The notes under the pieces: model-generated | What the model was told of the DNA's origin: nothing | Seen by the model: only the letters and a program-made list of their open reading frames with translations | The model's database searches: none | Made by a program: the position numbers and the translations under genes | Assembly (NCBI GenBank): GCA_019634165.1 | Contig: JAHQVT010000006.1 | Coordinates: 186,001 to 250,000, forward strand | Direction: 5' to 3' | Source of the DNA: Rhodospirillales bacterium | GTDB taxonomy: Bacteria; Pseudomonadota; Alphaproteobacteria; Rhodospirillales; Thalassospiraceae | DNA length: 64,000 bases | Part shown: one piece after another, positions 61,115 through 64,000 of the stretch | How positions within the stretch are numbered: the first letter of the stretch is position 1 | Layout of the letters: every line of letters begins with the position of its first letter

Positions 61115-63349
61115 ATGAAGGTGCAATACAGTAAATTTGGGGCCTTGTTACTGGCGTCGGTATCCTTGGGGATCATGATCAATCAGGCCGCGGCCGCAGA
61201 TGCAGAAAAATCTGTCATTCTGGCGCAGGCGACCAATAGCCCGGCAACGGATCCAAACAAAAAGACAGATGCCGATACCGATGAACTTACAGCGGATATC
61301 GAAACCGATCCAATCACGGTTACTGCCAGCCCGTATTTGGGCGCAGAGCAAACCGGTGTTGATGGTTATCAGCCGGTTTCGACATCTGTTGCGACCAGAA
61401 CAAATACGCCGCTGATTGATGTGCCGCAGGTCGTCAATATCGTCGGGGCAAAGGTCATTGAAGATCAGGACGCGCGGACACTTGACGATGTCTTGGCCAA
61501 TGTTAGTGGTGTGACCCAGACCAATACCCTTGGGGCAACCCAAGATGCCATTATTCGACGCGGGTTTGGGGCGAACCGTGATGATTCAATTCTGGTCAAT
61601 GGCCTGAAGGTGGCAACACCGCGCAGTTTCAATGTGATGGCGGATCATGTTGAAGTTGTGAAGGGCCCTGCATCGACGCTGTATGGTATTCTTGACCCCG
61701 GCGGGATGATCAATATCGTTACCAAAAAGCCGCAGGCGGAATTTGCCGGCGAGGTCAATACAAGCCTGACAAGTTTTGGCGGTGGTACTGCCGGGTTTGA
61801 TGTGACCGGCGCACTGGTGGAAAACGGGTCACTTTCATTCCGTCTGCTTGGCGATTACGAAAAAACCGATTATTGGCGTAATTTTGGCGAAACCGAACGC
61901 ACCCAGATTGCCCCTTCGTTGCGTTGGGAGGGGGACAGCACCGACATCACGTTAAGTTACTTCCACGAAGAATACAGCGTGCCGTTTGACCGTGGCACCA
62001 TCTTTGATTTGACCACGGGAAGTGCGGTTAATGTTGATCCGGAAACCCGTTTTGACGAACCCTACAACGTGACCGACGGTAAAACCGATATGGTCCAGTT
62101 CGAGGTCAATCAGGATATTGGTCAAGACTGGGATATTGGATTTGATTACAGTTTCAGCCGTAACGTATATTCCGATAATCAGGCCCGTGTAAGGTCTTAT
62201 AATGCGGCAACTGGTGACGTAACGCGCCGTGCTGATGCCACGCAGGATTCAACGCTGATCAAGCATTCTGTTCGGACTGATTTGACAGGTGATGTCGAAA
62301 TCGGCGGGCTTAAGAACGAATTACTGTTTGGGGTTTCGTTTGATCACAGTGATACGCTTCGCACCGATATGATCCGGTGTAGCAACGTGACAAACTTCAA
62401 CGTTTACAATCCGGTCTATGGCAACCTTGCCAAATGTACGACCGTTTCGGCCCCCAACAGTGACCAGACCGAAAAACTGTCGACTGTTTCGGCCTATACC
62501 CAGGATTCTTTGCATCTGAATGATCAGTGGATTTTGGTCGGCGGGATGCGGGCGCAATATTACGATATCCTTGCGGGTAAAGGTCGCCCGTTTACGGCCA
62601 ATACCGAACGCCACGGGCAGGAACTTATTCCGAATGGTGGGGTGGTTTACAAGGCAACGCCGGAAATCTCGATCTATAGTAACGTTGCCAAAACTTTCCG
62701 TCCGCAATCTTCGATCGGAAGTTACGTCGGTGATATTGCACCCGAAGAAGGCGTTTCCTATGAAGTCGGGACCAAATTCCAGATTGCCAACGGCCTGACC
62801 ACCAACATTGCCGTCTATACCAGCGAAAAGAACAACGTTGCCTATTCCGAAGATGTCGGTGGTGAAACGGTTGTCAAAGCAGCCGGTAGTGTCCGTTCGC
62901 GTGGGTTTGAGGTTGATGTTGCCGGTGCGCTTACCGATAACCTTGATGTTATTGCAAGCTATGGCTTTACCGATGCGCGTGTGACTGATGATCCTGATCT
63001 TCAGGGCAAACGCCTTGCCAATGTGGCGCGCCATACCGGGGCATTGTTCCTTGCCTATGATTTCGGTACCAGCGTTCCTGGTGCAAGTAACTTCCGCGCG
63101 GGTGGCGGTGTGCGTGCAGTAGGCCAACGTCCCGGCATGAATGACAACAGTTATGATCTGCCGGGCTACTCGGTGACCGATCTGTTTGCATCCTACACGC
63201 TTGATACGGACAACCCGGTGACCTTCCAGCTCAATCTCAAGAACATCTTTGACAAGGTCTATTACACCTCGTCAATCGGCTCGACCAATCTGGGCAACCA
63301 GATCGGCGAACCGTTCCAGGCTGTCTTAAGTGCAAGTGTCGCGTTCTAA
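61115..63349 (+). CDS. TonB-dependent siderophore receptor (FhuA/FoxA/FpvA-type)
   Basis: About 744 residues: signal peptide ending QAAAA, a TonB-box-like DPITVTASPY near 70, a plug with LDDVLANVSGVTQTN, IIRRGFGANRDDSILVNGLKV and VEVVKGPASTLYGILDPGGMINIVTKKP (the siderophore-receptor branch signature), then a 22-strand barrel ending in Phe. The YGILDPGGMIN form points to hydroxamate or mixed-type siderophores. GTG 61,100 is an alternative start. Divergent from the ABC importer that presumably continues its transport route. Confidence 0.88.
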   Translation: MKVQYSKFGALLLASVSLGIMINQAAAADAEKSVILAQATNSPATDPNKKTDADTDELTADIETDPITVTASPYLGAEQTGVDGYQPVSTSVATRTNTPLIDVPQVVNIVGAKVIEDQDARTLDDVLANVSGVTQTNTLGATQDAIIRRGFGANRDDSILVNGLKVATPRSFNVMADHVEVVKGPASTLYGILDPGGMINIVTKKPQAEFAGEVNTSLTSFGGGTAGFDVTGALVENGSLSFRLLGDYEKTDYWRNFGETERTQIAPSLRWEGDSTDITLSYFHEEYSVPFDRGTIFDLTTGSAVNVDPETRFDEPYNVTDGKTDMVQFEVNQDIGQDWDIGFDYSFSRNVYSDNQARVRSYNAATGDVTRRADATQDSTLIKHSVRTDLTGDVEIGGLKNELLFGVSFDHSDTLRTDMIRCSNVTNFNVYNPVYGNLAKCTTVSAPNSDQTEKLSTVSAYTQDSLHLNDQWILVGGMRAQYYDILAGKGRPFTANTERHGQELIPNGGVVYKATPEISIYSNVAKTFRPQSSIGSYVGDIAPEEGVSYEVGTKFQIANGLTTNIAVYTSEKNNVAYSEDVGGETVVKAAGSVRSRGFEVDVAGALTDNLDVIASYGFTDARVTDDPDLQGKRLANVARHTGALFLAYDFGTSVPGASNFRAGGGVRAVGQRPGMNDNSYDLPGYSVTDLFASYTLDTDNPVTFQLNLKNIFDKVYYTSSIGSTNLGNQIGEPFQAVLSASVAF

Positions 63350-63375
63350 TATTCCGATTATCAGCGATTAATGAC

Positions 63376-63405
63376 AACGGGGCGGATTTTTCCGCCCCGT
63401 TTTGT
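63376..63405 (+). terminator. terminator of the TonB-dependent receptor gene
   Basis: Perfect 11-bp stem AACGGGGCGGA/TCCGCCCCGTT with a TTTT loop, followed by TTGTTT, 27 bp after the stop. Confidence 0.9.
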
Positions 63406-63470
63406 TTGATTTGGGCGGTTTAAGCTCTCTTGCCCAAATCAGCGTCCGGAAGAAGTAATGCAACGGGCTT

Positions 63471-64000
63471 TTATCGCGCTGCCAAATACCGTCCCGGACG
63501 ATGATTGAGCGCAATGATCAGGTTGAGCACGACAGCACCCAAGATCGACAGCAGGACTTTATCAAACGGCAGGGTCAGGAAGGCGATGAGCAGGATGACC
63601 ATATCGACGGCAAGCTGGACGTAGCCGGCACGGATGCCGAAGTTTTCCTGTAGATAAAGGGCAAGGATATTGATCCCGCCAAGGCCTGCGCGGTGGCGAA
63701 ACAGCATGAGCAGGCCAATGCCCATCAAGGCGCCACCGGCAATCGCGGCATAGACCGGGTTGAGTATATGAAAATCAACCATCATCGGGGTCAGTTTCGA
63801 GAAGCCCGAAACCAAGCCAACTGCGATAAAGGTTTTGACGGTGAAGGCTGTTCCCATGCGCTTAAACGCCAACCAGTAAAACGGCAGGTTGATCGCAAAG
63901 AAGATCACGCCAAAGGACAGGCCTGTGGCATGTTCGATCAAAAGAGCGGCACCGGCTGTGCTGCCCGTGACCAGAACGCTTTCGCTATAAAGTGTTACGC
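63471..64000 (-). CDS. YitT-family membrane protein, partial (start beyond window)
   Basis: At least five hydrophobic segments, including GLSFGVIFFAINLPFYWLAF and AIAGGALMGIGLLMLF then RHRAGLGGINILALYLQ, match the YitT/DUF161 family. The reading frame continues past 63,941 to the right edge (SESVLVTGSTAGAALLIEHATG), which is the normal N-terminal part of YitT proteins, so the true start lies outside the window. Function unknown. Confidence 0.8.
   Translation of the reverse strand, partial: VTLYSESVLVTGSTAGAALLIEHATGLSFGVIFFAINLPFYWLAFKRMGTAFTVKTFIAVGLVSGFSKLTPMMVDFHILNPVYAAIAGGALMGIGLLMLFRHRAGLGGINILALYLQENFGIRAGYVQLAVDMVILLIAFLTLPFDKVLLSILGAVVLNLIIALNHRPGRYLAAR

Overview
The window looks like the chromosome of a free-living alphaproteobacterium of the Rhodospirillales, most like a marine Thalassospira. 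This placement is inference from gene content: an NDUFS4-type complex I protein, a Pol IV with an N-terminal zinc ribbon, Irr-type iron signals, a lone motAB pair, many ABC transporters and moderate GC. No rRNA is present to settle it.

Region 1 (1-29.3 kb) is ordinary core chromosome: recJ, a CI-like regulator, an orphan solute-binding protein, an MFS carrier, three identical tRNA-Glu genes, dinB, a degenerate EAL protein, a SPOR lipoprotein, a DUF62 SAM hydrolase, an MBL hydrolase, motAB, apt, small unknown genes, chaN, a PLP sulfur-amino-acid enzyme, two flavoenzymes, and thiZXY under a TPP riboswitch whose end carries the ribosome binding site. A histone-deacetylase-like hydrolase, DUF192, tRNA-Pro and the NDUFS4-like protein follow.

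Region 2 (29,280-54,564) is a genomic island of about 25 kb in the 3' end of tRNA-Arg(TCT). It is bounded by 57-bp direct repeats of the tRNA end and carries a complete tyrosine integrase and an excisionase-like protein next to the intact tRNA. It is composite: a 157-bp copy of its right-end arm lies inside it at 31,395-31,551 and stops in the anticodon loop, and a truncated second integrase lies just beyond the right repeat. The first cargo is a catecholate-siderophore system: a FepA-like receptor behind a perfect Irr-type palindrome, a secreted metallo-beta-lactamase-fold hydrolase, two regulators (one a LysR HTH fused to a TrpD2/YbiB-like domain) and a CeuE-CeuB-CeuC-CeuD importer. The second cargo is a near-complete D-apiose pathway: transporter, apiose dehydrogenase, apionolactonase, apionate oxidoisomerase, 3-oxo-isoapionate kinase and a RuBisCO-like decarboxylase, with a GntR/FCD regulator. 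A decapitated Gfo/Idh gene ends the island.

Region 3 (54.6-64 kb) holds the integrase remnant, a glutathione-transferase-like gene, then a second iron-siderophore system: an ATPase-permease-permease-binding protein operon with an RpiR-type regulator behind it, divergent from a TonB-dependent receptor, the two sharing a Fur-like inverted repeat. A YitT-type membrane protein runs off the right edge.

Main points of interest: the composite tRNA-Arg island, a noncoding segment at 31.75-32.01 kb built of nested inverted repeats and 11-bp iterons, the LysR-TrpD2 fusion, and the possibility that the secreted MBL protein replaces a periplasmic siderophore esterase.
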